Below are positions 26,558 through 34,021 of a stretch of DNA of 63,831 bases, piece by piece. This DNA comes from a virus: positions 1-63,831 of IMG/VR virus record IMGVR_UViG_3300035670_007084. The stretch is one strand, 5' to 3'. A program made the position numbers and the translations under genes. The notes under the pieces are model-generated. The model saw only the letters and a program-made list of their open reading frames with translations. It was not told where the DNA came from and made no database searches. Within the stretch, counting starts at the first letter, position 1; each line of letters opens with the position of its first letter.

Positions 26558-27490
26558 GTTATCTTTTTCAGATGGTTGTGTGAATCCGCTTTCATAATAG
26601 AATAAGGTATGCCATTCTGTTCCTTCTGCTTTACACCCCGTAATCTTATGTTTTTCAATTTTAAATACTATATCAAATCCTATTGGTTTGTCAACTGTTT
26701 TTACTGATTCTTTTCCGTCTTTAATAGTATGCTCTTTAACCTTCTGTATTGGTGCATCTGTAGAAGAACCTTTACGGATATATAGGATGAGCATAGCAAA
26801 GTGTTTAAGCGCATTACCACCTGTTAATACAAGCTTATTGCCATATCCACCGATGTTTGCTCTACCTTGACCTATAAGAAACACAGCAACCTTACTTTTA
26901 AATATGTGATCCTTTGTTCCTCTTATAAACTTACCCATCTTTTTAGCAAGTAAAGCCATCTCATCTTCTTTTATTTCTCGATCCTGTGTCTTTGCTTTGG
27001 TGTTATACTGTTCTGAATGTGGACTCATTGCTTGAACGCTATCAACCACTATTAAATCAACAACATTTTCTTTTGCTAGTGTCTTACTGATTTCCATTGC
27101 CTCTTCTGCAGTTTCACATTCTTCAATAAGAACTAGTTCATCGGTATTGACACCAAATAGCTTTGCTCTTTCAGTATCCCAAGTGTGTTCTAGGTCAATT
27201 AAAGCACATATTTTTCCATTCTTCTGACTGGTAGCTATAAGACTAAGCGCACTAGCTGACTTACCACAACCAACCTCACCATAGATAACACTAAAGTTAC
27301 CCATTAAGATACCGTTGCCTATGTTTGTATCAATCGCTTCTATACCAAAGGATAATCTTTCTTTTACTTCGTGATCAGATGCGAATTTAATTACATTATC
27401 TTTATTGTTCCTATTAAACTCACCAATAATCTTAGAAAGTTTTTCTCTTCTTTTATTATTTTCTGCCTGTTCTTTAGTTTTTCTAGCCAT
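26537..27490 (-). CDS. recA: RecA/UvsX-like recombinase
   Basis: A 317-residue RecA-fold ATPase: Walker A GEVGCGKS (71-78), catalytic-Glu region EHTWD (about 101-105), Walker B DLIVVDSVQAM (D150), and a GQGRANIGGYGNKLVLTGGNALKHF segment (about 206-230) matching the L2 loop and its surroundings. It forms filaments on single-stranded DNA for strand exchange and recombination-dependent replication. It is shorter than bacterial RecA at the C-terminus and begins with a basic 30-residue extension. It is in a cluster with RuvC and an Hjc-like nuclease. Confidence 0.88.
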   Translation of the reverse strand: MARKTKEQAENNKRREKLSKIIGEFNRNNKDNVIKFASDHEVKERLSFGIEAIDTNIGNGILMGNFSVIYGEVGCGKSASALSLIATSQKNGKICALIDLEHTWDTERAKLFGVNTDELVLIEECETAEEAMEISKTLAKENVVDLIVVDSVQAMSPHSEQYNTKAKTQDREIKEDEMALLAKKMGKFIRGTKDHIFKSKVAVFLIGQGRANIGGYGNKLVLTGGNALKHFAMLILYIRKGSSTDAPIQKVKEHTIKDGKESVKTVDKPIGFDIVFKIEKHKITGCKAEGTEWHTLFYYESGFTQPSEKDNLTEESE

Positions 27491-27712
27491 TTATTTTCCT
27501 TTCCGGATGTGTGCTATTTCATTTTCATAAAAATAAACTGTTTGAATTTTTGCTTCATCAAAGTATCTTACTTCATATTTAATACCACATTCCGTAATCC
27601 AAATAGAAATAACCCTTCCTCTTCTCTGTAATTCTTCTATAAAAACTTCATCACATATTTTAAACTTAAAACAATTTATAATATTTAAATCTAAATTATT
27701 GTTGGCAGTCAT
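27491..27712 (-). CDS. Small unknown protein
   Basis: A 73-residue, beta-rich protein (FIEELQRRGRVISIWITECGIKYEVRYFDEAKIQTVYFYENEI) reminiscent of a small SH3/Tudor-like barrel. It is immediately upstream of recA with no gap and overlaps the nuclease gene stop by 1 base, so it is co-transcribed. Function unknown. Confidence 0.5.
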   Translation of the reverse strand: MTANNNLDLNIINCFKFKICDEVFIEELQRRGRVISIWITECGIKYEVRYFDEAKIQTVYFYENEIAHIRKGK

Positions 27713-28050
27713 TATTTTTCCTCCACATTATTTGCTTTATATACTATTTCAAAAAAATCATCAAGGTTTAATACGGCAAATCTATTACCGCTATTATTTT
27801 CCAATACATATAGAGGAATCTTTAATGAATAGATTGATAATGATGATGCTAATTTATTCCAAATATCTTGCTTAAAGGTTACATCTTTTGTGTTTCGTTT
27901 CTTACATTCAACTTGAAATAGTTTATTAACTACATCACTCTTAACACCCTTCGCACCTGAGGTAGAGCTACGTTTAGCATACTTATCTAATGGTAACAGT
28001 TTACTGACAACATAATCTTCTAATACATTTCCTACTTCTCGTTTGTTCAT
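27712..28050 (-). CDS. Hjc-like Holliday junction resolvase (PD-(D/E)XK)
   Basis: A 112-residue nuclease-like protein: N-terminal E (KREVGNVLED), RSSTSGAKGVKSDVV (the SD at about 38-39) and, ten residues later, FQVECKKRN (E-x-K), which is the catalytic arrangement of archaeal Hjc and related phage nucleases. Junction resolution or structure-specific nicking is expected. It overlaps the RuvC-like gene by 4 bases, so the phage appears to make two unrelated resolvases from adjacent genes. Confidence 0.7.
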   Translation of the reverse strand: MNKREVGNVLEDYVVSKLLPLDKYAKRSSTSGAKGVKSDVVNKLFQVECKKRNTKDVTFKQDIWNKLASSLSIYSLKIPLYVLENNSGNRFAVLNLDDFFEIVYKANNVEEK

Positions 28051-28559
28051 TTTAACACCCCTACAATACCTAGAATAACAGCATCAATAACATTGTTATC
28101 GGCAAAATTTATTCCGGTTGTGTTAGAAAATTCTTCTTGAACTTCTTCTTTCTTTGCTTTAGATGGTAGATTTAATTTACATCTAGCTTGTGATGCAAGA
28201 ATAAATTGTGATGGTATATTTAGTTGCCGACATAAGGCATAAACAATCATCCCTATCCTTGTCATAAAGATAAGAGCTTTAACATTACGACCAAAGAATA
28301 CATCCTCAACTACTGCAAAATCAACCTTATTGTTTTTAAGTATCTCACTAAAATAACCGTATGCTATATCAAAGCGTTCCTGTTGGCTTTTAATCTTACT
28401 CATATCAAGCAAGTCGGGTGTAATATGCACATCAGTATCATCTGTTCTAACTAGTGCTATACCACTTATCGTAGCAGTATCCACACCAAAAGCACTACAG
28501 TTCTTTTTTATTCGTATATCGAGTATGTGTTCAAGTTTTTTTATACTAATTTTTATCAT
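28047..28559 (-). CDS. RuvC-like Holliday junction endonuclease
   Basis: A 170-residue RNase-H-fold protein from the ATG at 28559. Motifs: SAFGVDTATISG (first catalytic Asp), FAVVEDVFFGRN (Glu), and DNNVIDAVILGI (C-terminal D-x-x-D pair). It has the standard RuvC order and length. It should cleave four-way junctions during recombination and before packaging. It overlaps the HAD-like gene end. Confidence 0.82.
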   Translation of the reverse strand: MIKISIKKLEHILDIRIKKNCSAFGVDTATISGIALVRTDDTDVHITPDLLDMSKIKSQQERFDIAYGYFSEILKNNKVDFAVVEDVFFGRNVKALIFMTRIGMIVYALCRQLNIPSQFILASQARCKLNLPSKAKKEEVQEEFSNTTGINFADNNVIDAVILGIVGVLK

Positions 28560-29055
28560 GATATACACCCATTATAATACTAGCCAATTGCTTTTCTTTT
28601 GTTATGCGATAAGCAGAATCAATACGTCTATTATAGTGTTTATCTACCAACACTATCCTACTATATTCGGGAAACTGATCGCTGTCCTCTATTAATAAAT
28701 AGTTCTTATTTGATTTCAGATGATGATATTTCTCTTCTAAGCTATTAAAGAATTTAATCTTATAACCATCAAAGTGTTTGTCTAACCATCTAACGGTTTG
28801 TTCACGATATGGTTTTCTTTGAAAAGACCAAAACTCTGGCTTACTTAATAGTTCCTTAACTACTTTATAATACTTTGTTGTTGGTGCTATTTCAAAAAGG
28901 TCGGGGGTTTCTGAAAGCATAGCCCAAAAGTCTTTTCCATTATGCTTTTGGTTATAAGACTTACATCTAAAGTGATACTTATCTTCTAACACACGATATA
29001 TATCTCTTATTACACCATCAATATCGAATGCTATCCTGTTTATTTGTGTCATCAT
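28546..29055 (-). CDS. HAD-like 5'(3')-deoxyribonucleotidase / phosphatase
   Basis: A 169-residue protein; the ATG pair at 29055/29052 is preceded by AGGA. IAFDIDGVIRD (motif I, both Asp present), KIKFFNSLEEKYHHLK (motif II-III region) and LLIEDSDQFPEY (motif IV acidic pair) match phage HAD nucleotidases that dephosphorylate dNMPs. A polynucleotide phosphatase is an alternative. It sits between primase-helicase and RuvC. Confidence 0.65.
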   Translation of the reverse strand: MMTQINRIAFDIDGVIRDIYRVLEDKYHFRCKSYNQKHNGKDFWAMLSETPDLFEIAPTTKYYKVVKELLSKPEFWSFQRKPYREQTVRWLDKHFDGYKIKFFNSLEEKYHHLKSNKNYLLIEDSDQFPEYSRIVLVDKHYNRRIDSAYRITKEKQLASIIMGVYHDKN

Positions 29056-30928
29056 ATCCATTCCTAATTTCATTTGGTGTTATCTCCACTAACTCTTTTG
29101 TTTCAAAATCATATCTGCATGGAATCTTATATCCGTCTGATACATTTACTTTTCTTTCTCTCATTTTATCAATAACCCAGTAACCAAACTCTCTACTGTT
29201 CTCCTCGTAGAAATATCTAGCTGCTAGAGTTGCAAAGAATTTAACCATCTCTTTACTATACCACCCACCATCATCTTTAAGTTGCATAAATACAATGAGG
29301 AACCCACCCTTATCTAACAATTGTCTATTATAAGCTTTAAATAACTTGTCTGTTTGTGCATAGTCGGTAGGTAATAACCAATCAATAATAGATATTCTAT
29401 CTCTTTCAATAACAACTTCTTCAGGATCGCAGAACTCACCGTATCTAAAGTCCCCTTCTTTAATACCCAAGTTAAGAAGAATCTTAGCAAAGCGACCACC
29501 CGGCTCATTACAGAAATAGTCAACTGATTTACCTTGATCAACAAAATCTCTTATTAAATTAGCTGCAATAGTTGTTTTACCGTGTCCTGTTTTTAAACCG
29601 AGTATAACCATATCACCAAAGTTAAATATGTTAAGTTTACTAAAGAATTTAATTTCAAAATCCAATTGTTTCCCTAGATTAAGTAAGTCTGTTTTCCAAA
29701 CCATCTTAGGAATTAACGCATAGTTTCTACCCCTCTTATAAACACACTCGTTGTTAATAAGATATGCCAATGCCTTTTCAATAAGTTCTTTCTTTTCGTG
29801 TAGTGATTCTGCTAAATCTTTTGAACTACCAAACTCAACTAATCGTAGGTGATTAATAAGTTTAATTGCTAAATCTTTTTCATCATACTTAATATACTTA
29901 TTAAGACTACCTTTAAGAGCTTTCAGTTCTGTTTCATTAAGTGGTGGGGAAAAAAACTTTTGATTAATTAAATCAATTGTAAATTCAATCTGTTTGAATG
30001 ATAGCTCTTTCTTTAATATACCACCAAGATGAACAAGAAAGTTATTACGACCATCACCTTCTTTAAGTGTAGCAATATTGTTTGGGGTATCAACTTCGGT
30101 AGATGGTTGGTTAACTATATCTTGTGTTATTGGTTCGTCTTTTGTTTTTCTATAACACTTGAGTAACCATTCTTTTAACTCTTTTGGTATTTCACTTATG
30201 TTGTTGTCATTAATATGTTTACGAGTAAATCCACCTGTTGCAGAAGGTGCAACAACTACAAACTTCTTGTTAGAAAAAACCTCAATTGGATCACCTGTAG
30301 TGATTCTAAAATCTTTATTAGTTAGTTCTTCATCATACTTAAAAAAGAAATGAAATCCTCTTCTTGTTTCTTCTATAAGTGTAGGTATATTTTTAAATAT
30401 GTCAGGTAATTCTTTGGTATCTAATTCAACAACTGTTAGATTACTTTTTATACCACACTTTACTGCAATATTTAAACCCTTAGTATCAATCCATTCCTTC
30501 CATTCATTAATATCCTTATGAACTATTTCTTGATAACCTGTTTCGATTGGTTTCTTATCGTTCTTAATAAGCGGTATTAAATCAAAGCCGTAGTTTTTAT
30601 AGAGTTCTAAATAATAATCAGCTAAACTTTCAGATACAACATTAACATCGAGAAGATTAGAAAGATAATCTACTATCTGATTGTTTGTATAATCTACCTT
30701 ATCTTTTTCTATCTTCCTTACAAGTTGATATGGTGTGGCATAAGTAGCACAAGCAGGACAAAACATCTTGGCTGCAGAGTTAGGAATAAAATGCGCTGCC
30801 CTACCCTTTAAACACAAAGGGCATTGAAACATAGGTCGTTTAGTTCTGTTGTTTATAAAGATTTCTGGAAGGATTTTTTTAATATACCTTAAAATAACTT
30901 CTTCATTAAATAGCTTGTATAATTCCAT
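29018..30928 (-). CDS. Primase-polymerase / DnaB-like helicase fusion
   Basis: A 636-residue protein. It has an N-terminal zinc module (C36, C39, C57, C60), then a prim-pol (archaeo-eukaryotic primase-like) domain (about 105-235) with the acidic strand VVELD (167-170) and GFHFFFK basic/aromatic strand, a linker with winged-helix-like helices (about 290-405), and a RecA-fold helicase core with Walker A GLKTGHGKTT (444-453) and GGFLIVFMQLKDD. It should prime and unwind at the phage fork. The start overlaps nothing; the tRNA-like element lies directly upstream in the transcript. Confidence 0.85.
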   Translation of the reverse strand: MELYKLFNEEVILRYIKKILPEIFINNRTKRPMFQCPLCLKGRAAHFIPNSAAKMFCPACATYATPYQLVRKIEKDKVDYTNNQIVDYLSNLLDVNVVSESLADYYLELYKNYGFDLIPLIKNDKKPIETGYQEIVHKDINEWKEWIDTKGLNIAVKCGIKSNLTVVELDTKELPDIFKNIPTLIEETRRGFHFFFKYDEELTNKDFRITTGDPIEVFSNKKFVVVAPSATGGFTRKHINDNNISEIPKELKEWLLKCYRKTKDEPITQDIVNQPSTEVDTPNNIATLKEGDGRNNFLVHLGGILKKELSFKQIEFTIDLINQKFFSPPLNETELKALKGSLNKYIKYDEKDLAIKLINHLRLVEFGSSKDLAESLHEKKELIEKALAYLINNECVYKRGRNYALIPKMVWKTDLLNLGKQLDFEIKFFSKLNIFNFGDMVILGLKTGHGKTTIAANLIRDFVDQGKSVDYFCNEPGGRFAKILLNLGIKEGDFRYGEFCDPEEVVIERDRISIIDWLLPTDYAQTDKLFKAYNRQLLDKGGFLIVFMQLKDDGGWYSKEMVKFFATLAARYFYEENSREFGYWVIDKMRERKVNVSDGYKIPCRYDFETKELVEITPNEIRNGYDDTNKQDSIRY

Positions 30929-30945
30929 TGTTGTCCTTTGTTTAA

Positions 30946-31029
30946 TGGGAGCTAGGGTAGGACTTTAACCTACATCTCTACCATATAGTGAGGGGATATG
31001 GTAGTATTTTGTCTTTAAACTACCTAGCA
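30946..31029 (-). ncRNA. Degenerate tRNA-like cloverleaf with oversized anticodon loop
   Basis: Minus strand, between two operon genes. A 6-bp acceptor stem (GCTAGG/CCTAGC), U8-A9 linker, 4-bp D stem (GTTT/AAAT, closing G-U), 5-bp anticodon stem (CTACC/GGTAG), 4-nt variable region, 5-bp T stem (GTAGG/CCTAC) with a 7-nt loop TTAAAGT, and an encoded C-CCA 3' end. Oddities: the anticodon loop is 17 nt instead of 7 (with an internal ATAT/ATAT pairing), the D loop lacks the G18-G19 pair, and the T loop lacks C56. It is thus either a decayed tRNA, a tRNA with an inserted segment, or a tRNA-mimicking RNA. Confidence 0.55.
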
Positions 31030-31037
31030 AGGCACGA

Positions 31038-31496
31038 TTATTTTACTGTAATTATTTTACTAGCAACAACATCAAACACTTCACAGAACAATGTTCCAAT
31101 TTCAGCCGGGGTAACTTGTCCTTGTAACGCTTTAAGTATCTCTGCTGATATATATCCTGTAGTTTGTCTTTCAATTGATGCTATTTCATCTGCTGTTTTA
31201 GTATTGTAAGTTCTACCTGCCACCTTCGGTTGTTGTTGCTGTGCAGTTGGCTCAGCATTAGCTACCTTAGTAATACTAGATAATACATTTGCGGTATACT
31301 TTCCTTTAGTAATCTTTTCAAATTTAAAATCAACTTCATCACCAACATTAATAGTAGCTAATTGTGCGGTAACTTTTTGTGTTTCATAAAATTCTGAATG
31401 ATCGTTATCTTCTCCTATCCTACATATTTGTCCTGATGCTTTTGGGTTCTTTGGTTTCCAATCGGGTGTGGGTTTCCATGTTAGTTTTGGTGCCAT
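31038..31496 (-). CDS. Putative single-stranded-DNA-binding-like protein
   Basis: A 152-residue protein: N-terminal beta-rich part (about 20-75) of OB-like character (KVTAQLATINVGDEVDFKFEKITKGKYTANVLSSI), a Gln/Pro/Ala linker (EPTAQQQQPKVAG), and a C-terminal helical domain. The location between the flap nuclease and primase genes is where phages often encode an SSB. No acidic C-terminal tip typical of bacterial SSB is present, so this is a tentative call. Confidence 0.45.
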   Translation of the reverse strand: MAPKLTWKPTPDWKPKNPKASGQICRIGEDNDHSEFYETQKVTAQLATINVGDEVDFKFEKITKGKYTANVLSSITKVANAEPTAQQQQPKVAGRTYNTKTADEIASIERQTTGYISAEILKALQGQVTPAEIGTLFCEVFDVVASKIITVK

Positions 31497-31505
31497 ACAT
31501 TCTCC

Positions 31506-32375
31506 TTACAATTTAAGTTGTAGTTGTTTACGCTTTTGTTTTTGCTTTTTCTTTCGTTGTTCTTTTTTTTCAATTATACTTAGACTTTTTTCATAGGTGA
31601 TAATGTCCTCCTCACTGTAGTCGTTATTCAAAATTGTTTCAAGTTTGTGTAACATATTTCTGTATGGAAAAGAAGCAATATTATAGCATTTATTTTGTAT
31701 GGTGTCAAGATAAATCTTGATTGTTTCTTCAATTTGTTCGGGTAACTCTATTAAAGAAACCGCCATCTTTCTTAACTCATAATCAACTTCTGTGTTAACT
31801 ACTTCTTTTAGATTATCGCTAACCTCTTTACCTATAATCTTTTTCGATAATATTTCCAATGGATTAGTAACATTAATATATCTTTTCATATAAGGATTAT
31901 ATATTTTAACATTGGGGAAATGATATAATTGTTGTAGATCAGAATCCCTAGATATAATAACTATTTCGTGTTCACTATAATACCTACATACAACACTTAT
32001 TATATCATCTGCCTCTAGAGCAACGGTTTGATTATTAAAATCTGACCGTAAACTTATAAAATAAAATGGGGTTGATTCATCTAGTTGTTCTCGTAACCTA
32101 TTCATATTAGAATATTCTGTTTCAAAATCAATACCGGATTTTAATCTTAGTTCTGCTCTATTAGCTTTATAGTGCGGTGATATTGTCTTACGCCAATTTG
32201 TTGCAGTATGGTTATCTACACATACATATATTATATCGTTAAGACTTGCACCTATATTCTTTAAATCAGACAATAACATATTACAACATAACCAAGCAGA
32301 ACTAATACTAGATTTAGCATAGATAGCTGTATGTATATAGTAACCCCAATCAACACATATTATTCTTTCTTTCAT
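31506..32375 (-). CDS. 5'-3' exonuclease / flap endonuclease (T4 RNase H-like)
   Basis: A 289-residue FEN-family nuclease: CVDWGYY (D9), VCVDNHTATNWRKTISPHYKANR (about 51-73, the helical-arch substrate clamp), ALEADDIISVV (acidic cluster) and IISRDSDLQQLY (second acidic cluster). It would remove RNA primers and flaps on the lagging strand. The C-terminus is an unusually Lys/Gln-rich tail (last 25 residues). The stop of the upstream micro-gene overlaps its ATG. Confidence 0.82.
   Translation of the reverse strand: MKERIICVDWGYYIHTAIYAKSSISSAWLCCNMLLSDLKNIGASLNDIIYVCVDNHTATNWRKTISPHYKANRAELRLKSGIDFETEYSNMNRLREQLDESTPFYFISLRSDFNNQTVALEADDIISVVCRYYSEHEIVIISRDSDLQQLYHFPNVKIYNPYMKRYINVTNPLEILSKKIIGKEVSDNLKEVVNTEVDYELRKMAVSLIELPEQIEETIKIYLDTIQNKCYNIASFPYRNMLHKLETILNNDYSEEDIITYEKSLSIIEKKEQRKKKQKQKRKQLQLKL
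31680..31708 (-). promoter_or_regulatory. Consensus sigma-70 promoter inside the flap-nuclease gene
   Basis: Minus strand TTGACA (31708-31703), 17-base spacer, TATAAT (31685-31680), a perfect match inside codons of the nuclease C-terminal part. It would give an independent transcript for the SSB-like, tRNA-like and primase-helicase genes. Confidence 0.7.
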
Positions 32376-32464
32376 ATCTGATCCGTTTCATCCAACGAAA
32401 ATACAAATATTAAAACAACGCCAAGTAAAATACCTAATAATATTAAAAAAATAATTTCAATCAT
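32372..32464 (-). CDS. 30-residue single-span membrane peptide
   Basis: MIEIIFLILLGILLGVVLI... is nearly all hydrophobic for 23 residues with an acidic tail. The start lies inside the upstream gene end and the stop overlaps the flap-nuclease start (ATGA), a layout typical of real coupled genes. Function unknown. Confidence 0.5.
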   Translation of the reverse strand: MIEIIFLILLGILLGVVLIFVFSLDETDQI

Positions 32465-32603
32465 CTTGTTGCTCCGATAGTAATTTAATATCACTATTTA
32501 GTTCTTGTATTTCTTTTTCTAAATTTTCAATTATTTCTTTTAATTCACAACACGGACAATCTCTTAAATCAAATACAATATTACACTCATCACATATTTT
32601 CAT
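32457..32603 (-). CDS. 48-residue Cys-rich coiled-coil protein
   Basis: MKICDECNIVFDLRDCPCC provides CxxC and CPCC, then a charged coiled coil (ELKEIIENLEKEIQELNSDIK). A small metal-binding adaptor is likely. Overlaps the next micro-gene by 8 bases. Confidence 0.5.
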   Translation of the reverse strand: MKICDECNIVFDLRDCPCCELKEIIENLEKEIQELNSDIKLLSEQQDD

Positions 32604-32621
32604 AACATTTTATTCCTTTCA

Positions 32622-32768
32622 TTACCATCGGTCATAGTAATCTTTTTTATCTATACCATAAAAATATCCGTTGTCTGGTTTATTAATAACACACATAACA
32701 AAACCAATAAAAATAAAGACTGTAGTAATTATTCCAATAATTGAAAACATAAACAGTATGATATTCAT
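32622..32768 (-). CDS. 48-residue membrane peptide with charged C-terminal tail
   Basis: The first 28 residues are hydrophobic (MNIILFMFSIIGIITTVFIF...), followed by a polar tail rich in Asp, Lys and Tyr. Single-span topology is expected. The AAAGAAT site and coupling to the next micro-gene start support translation. Confidence 0.5.
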   Translation of the reverse strand: MNIILFMFSIIGIITTVFIFIGFVMCVINKPDNGYFYGIDKKDYYDRW

Positions 32769-32872
32769 TCTTTATATTCCTCTTTATTTCTTAATAATAT
32801 TAGTACTAGTTGTAGTGATACTAGTCCAATTGTTATACCGTTTAATAAACCAAGTAAATATATTGTTGTCAT
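32765..32872 (-). CDS. 35-residue membrane peptide
   Basis: MTTIYLLGLLNGITIGLVSL... is hydrophobic for 28 residues with a charged KEEYKE end. Its stop overlaps the start of the following micro-gene. GGGAAGAA lies before the ATG. Confidence 0.5.
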   Translation of the reverse strand: MTTIYLLGLLNGITIGLVSLQLVLILLRNKEEYKE

Positions 32873-32888
32873 TTCTTCCCTTCCGTTC

Positions 32889-32981
32889 TTAATATTTCCA
32901 TAGATAAATAAATGCAAATATAATAAAAACTTGTCCAAGTAACAAAAGATTAGACAATGCTATTTTAAGCAAAATTTCCAT
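32889..32981 (-). CDS. 30-residue membrane peptide
   Basis: MEILLKIALSNLLLLGQVFI... forms one predicted membrane helix. It sits 2 bases after the stop of the 89-residue gene, with the GGAGATA site inside that gene's end. Confidence 0.5.
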   Translation of the reverse strand: MEILLKIALSNLLLLGQVFIIFAFIYLWKY

Positions 32982-32983
32982 AT

Positions 32984-33253
32984 CTATTTATCTCCTTCCG
33001 TTAGGATTTTCTTTAAGCCAAATATATTTGATTCTTCAGTTTCATTATCATTTAGTAAAATATTATCAATATACTCCACCGCCCTGTCGATACGGGATTG
33101 TTTCTCAGATAGCTGTTGTTCGTAATAGGTGGAGAGTTCGTTAAGCATATCAGCAATAGAACATTTAAAATGCTCCCAACCTCTATTACTTTCCCATTGT
33201 TTGTATATTGTATCCTCATATTTATTCTTTATTTCCTCAACATTATCGCTCAT
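32984..33253 (-). CDS. 89-residue coiled-coil protein
   Basis: A helical, charged protein (MSDNVEEIKNKYEDTIYKQWESNRGW...; ELSTYYEQQLSEKQSRIDRAVEYI). The ATGA overlap with the upstream gene indicates coupling. No recognised family. Confidence 0.5.
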   Translation of the reverse strand: MSDNVEEIKNKYEDTIYKQWESNRGWEHFKCSIADMLNELSTYYEQQLSEKQSRIDRAVEYIDNILLNDNETEESNIFGLKKILTEGDK

Positions 33254-33423
33254 CGTCCACCCACTTTCGCTTCTCTAATCTTAATAAGTTTCTCAAGATT
33301 TTTCGCTGTTTGGTCGCTGTATACTGATGCACTGCTAACAATATCAAGTAAAACATCTAGCAGTAATGCCCAACTCTTTTCATCACGCACCTCGTTACAT
33401 TTTTTTACAAATCTGTCGCTCAT
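33250..33423 (-). CDS. 57-residue helical protein
   Basis: MSDRFVKKCNEVRDEKSW... with a hydrophobic helix LLLDVLLDIVSSA and a basic end. It starts inside the zinc-knuckle gene, behind AAGGAGAGCC, and ends in an ATGA overlap. Unknown function. Confidence 0.5.
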   Translation of the reverse strand: MSDRFVKKCNEVRDEKSWALLLDVLLDIVSSASVYSDQTAKNLEKLIKIREAKVGGR

Positions 33424-33553
33424 CGTGGCTCTCCTTTATCTTGCCGCACTTTTCACATTTATAGTATGAGAACCTCCCAGAAAAGGCTTGTTCTACGGAA
33501 TGAAATATTTTAACCCATTTATGCTTACACCGTTTCACCTTACGCTTGGTCAT
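33395..33553 (-). CDS. 52-residue zinc-knuckle protein
   Basis: MTKRKVKRCKHKW...SYYKCEKCGK: C-x-H and CxxC about 27 residues apart, in a very basic context, suggest a small zinc ribbon for nucleic-acid contact. Stop and start overlaps with both neighbours (28 and 4 bases). Not tied to a named family. Confidence 0.5.
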   Translation of the reverse strand: MTKRKVKRCKHKWVKIFHSVEQAFSGRFSYYKCEKCGKIKESHDERQICKKM

Positions 33554-33696
33554 GGGTTCTCCTTAACGTCTGGGAATACTTCCACAAATTGTTCACATTC
33601 TTCCATATCGCCCAACTTATACTCGCAACAGTATGCTTTAAAATGTTCGCACCATTGAGTCATAGTGTTTGTTCTATGCTTACATATCAGTATCAT
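33550..33696 (-). CDS. 48-residue Cys/His-rich protein
   Basis: MILICKHRTNTMTQWCEHF then AYCCEY and ECEQFVEVFP: several Cys/His residues that could bind a metal, with an acidic C-terminus. AAAAGGAGATGGGGAC precedes the ATG. Coupled to the next gene by ATGA. Confidence 0.45.
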   Translation of the reverse strand: MILICKHRTNTMTQWCEHFKAYCCEYKLGDMEECEQFVEVFPDVKENP

Positions 33697-33748
33697 GTCC
33701 CCATCTCCTTTTCTATACGCTCCTTGATGTAAGTCATACGCTACTCCT

Positions 33749-33880
33749 TTAATTATTTATAAAGTCTAAAACAAAATTCCCATAACAACAAAAGTAACCA
33801 ACTAACCAAGGGAGTGATAGTAAAATTATAACCACAGCTACAAACGCAATTAATCCACCTAACCAATCATCTCTATTCAT
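33749..33880 (-). CDS. 43-residue single-span membrane protein
   Basis: MNRDDWLGGLIAFVAVVIIL... has a charged N-terminus and one long membrane helix ending near Leu-Val-Gly-Tyr, then a short polar tail. It follows the structured element at 33.90-34.02 kb in the transcript. Confidence 0.5.
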   Translation of the reverse strand: MNRDDWLGGLIAFVAVVIILLSLPWLVGYFCCYGNFVLDFINN

Positions 33881-33900
33881 ATTCCAATCCTTTATTGTAA

Positions 33901-34020
33901 GAGCCAAGCATAACTAATTCGCCACCCTCTTATCACTATAACCACTTCGATTACAATGTAGGTGTTAATGACTTAGCTATTGTCAATACAGGTGTTACCC
34001 GAAGGCGTTATGCTACACCG
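33901..34020 (-). ncRNA. Operon-internal structured element downstream of the homing endonuclease
   Basis: The 120-base gap between two leftward genes is closed by AGCATAA(C).../...TTATGCT with an inner GCC/GGC pair. It also contains CTTCG/CGAAG and a TTAT-AGTG-ATAA hairpin, plus two near-identical 15-mers (TAACACCT-n-ATTG cores). No ORF with a ribosome site fits. Its function could be RNA processing, a small RNA or a remnant; cloverleaf folding was tried by eye and does not fit a tRNA. Confidence 0.4.
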
Positions 34021-34021
34021 A

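Noticed and set aside
26667-26694. TTGACA-16-TATAGT inside recA
   Set aside because: One mismatch in -10 and short spacer; too weak to call among frequent chance matches in AT-rich DNA.
33702-33737. 14-residue ORF between accessory genes
   Set aside because: Too short and not distinguishable from the leader of the next gene.
33901-34020. tRNA gene
   Set aside because: Arms do not fit: no 5+7+5 T arm precedes the acceptor strand and the 3' end is not CCA.
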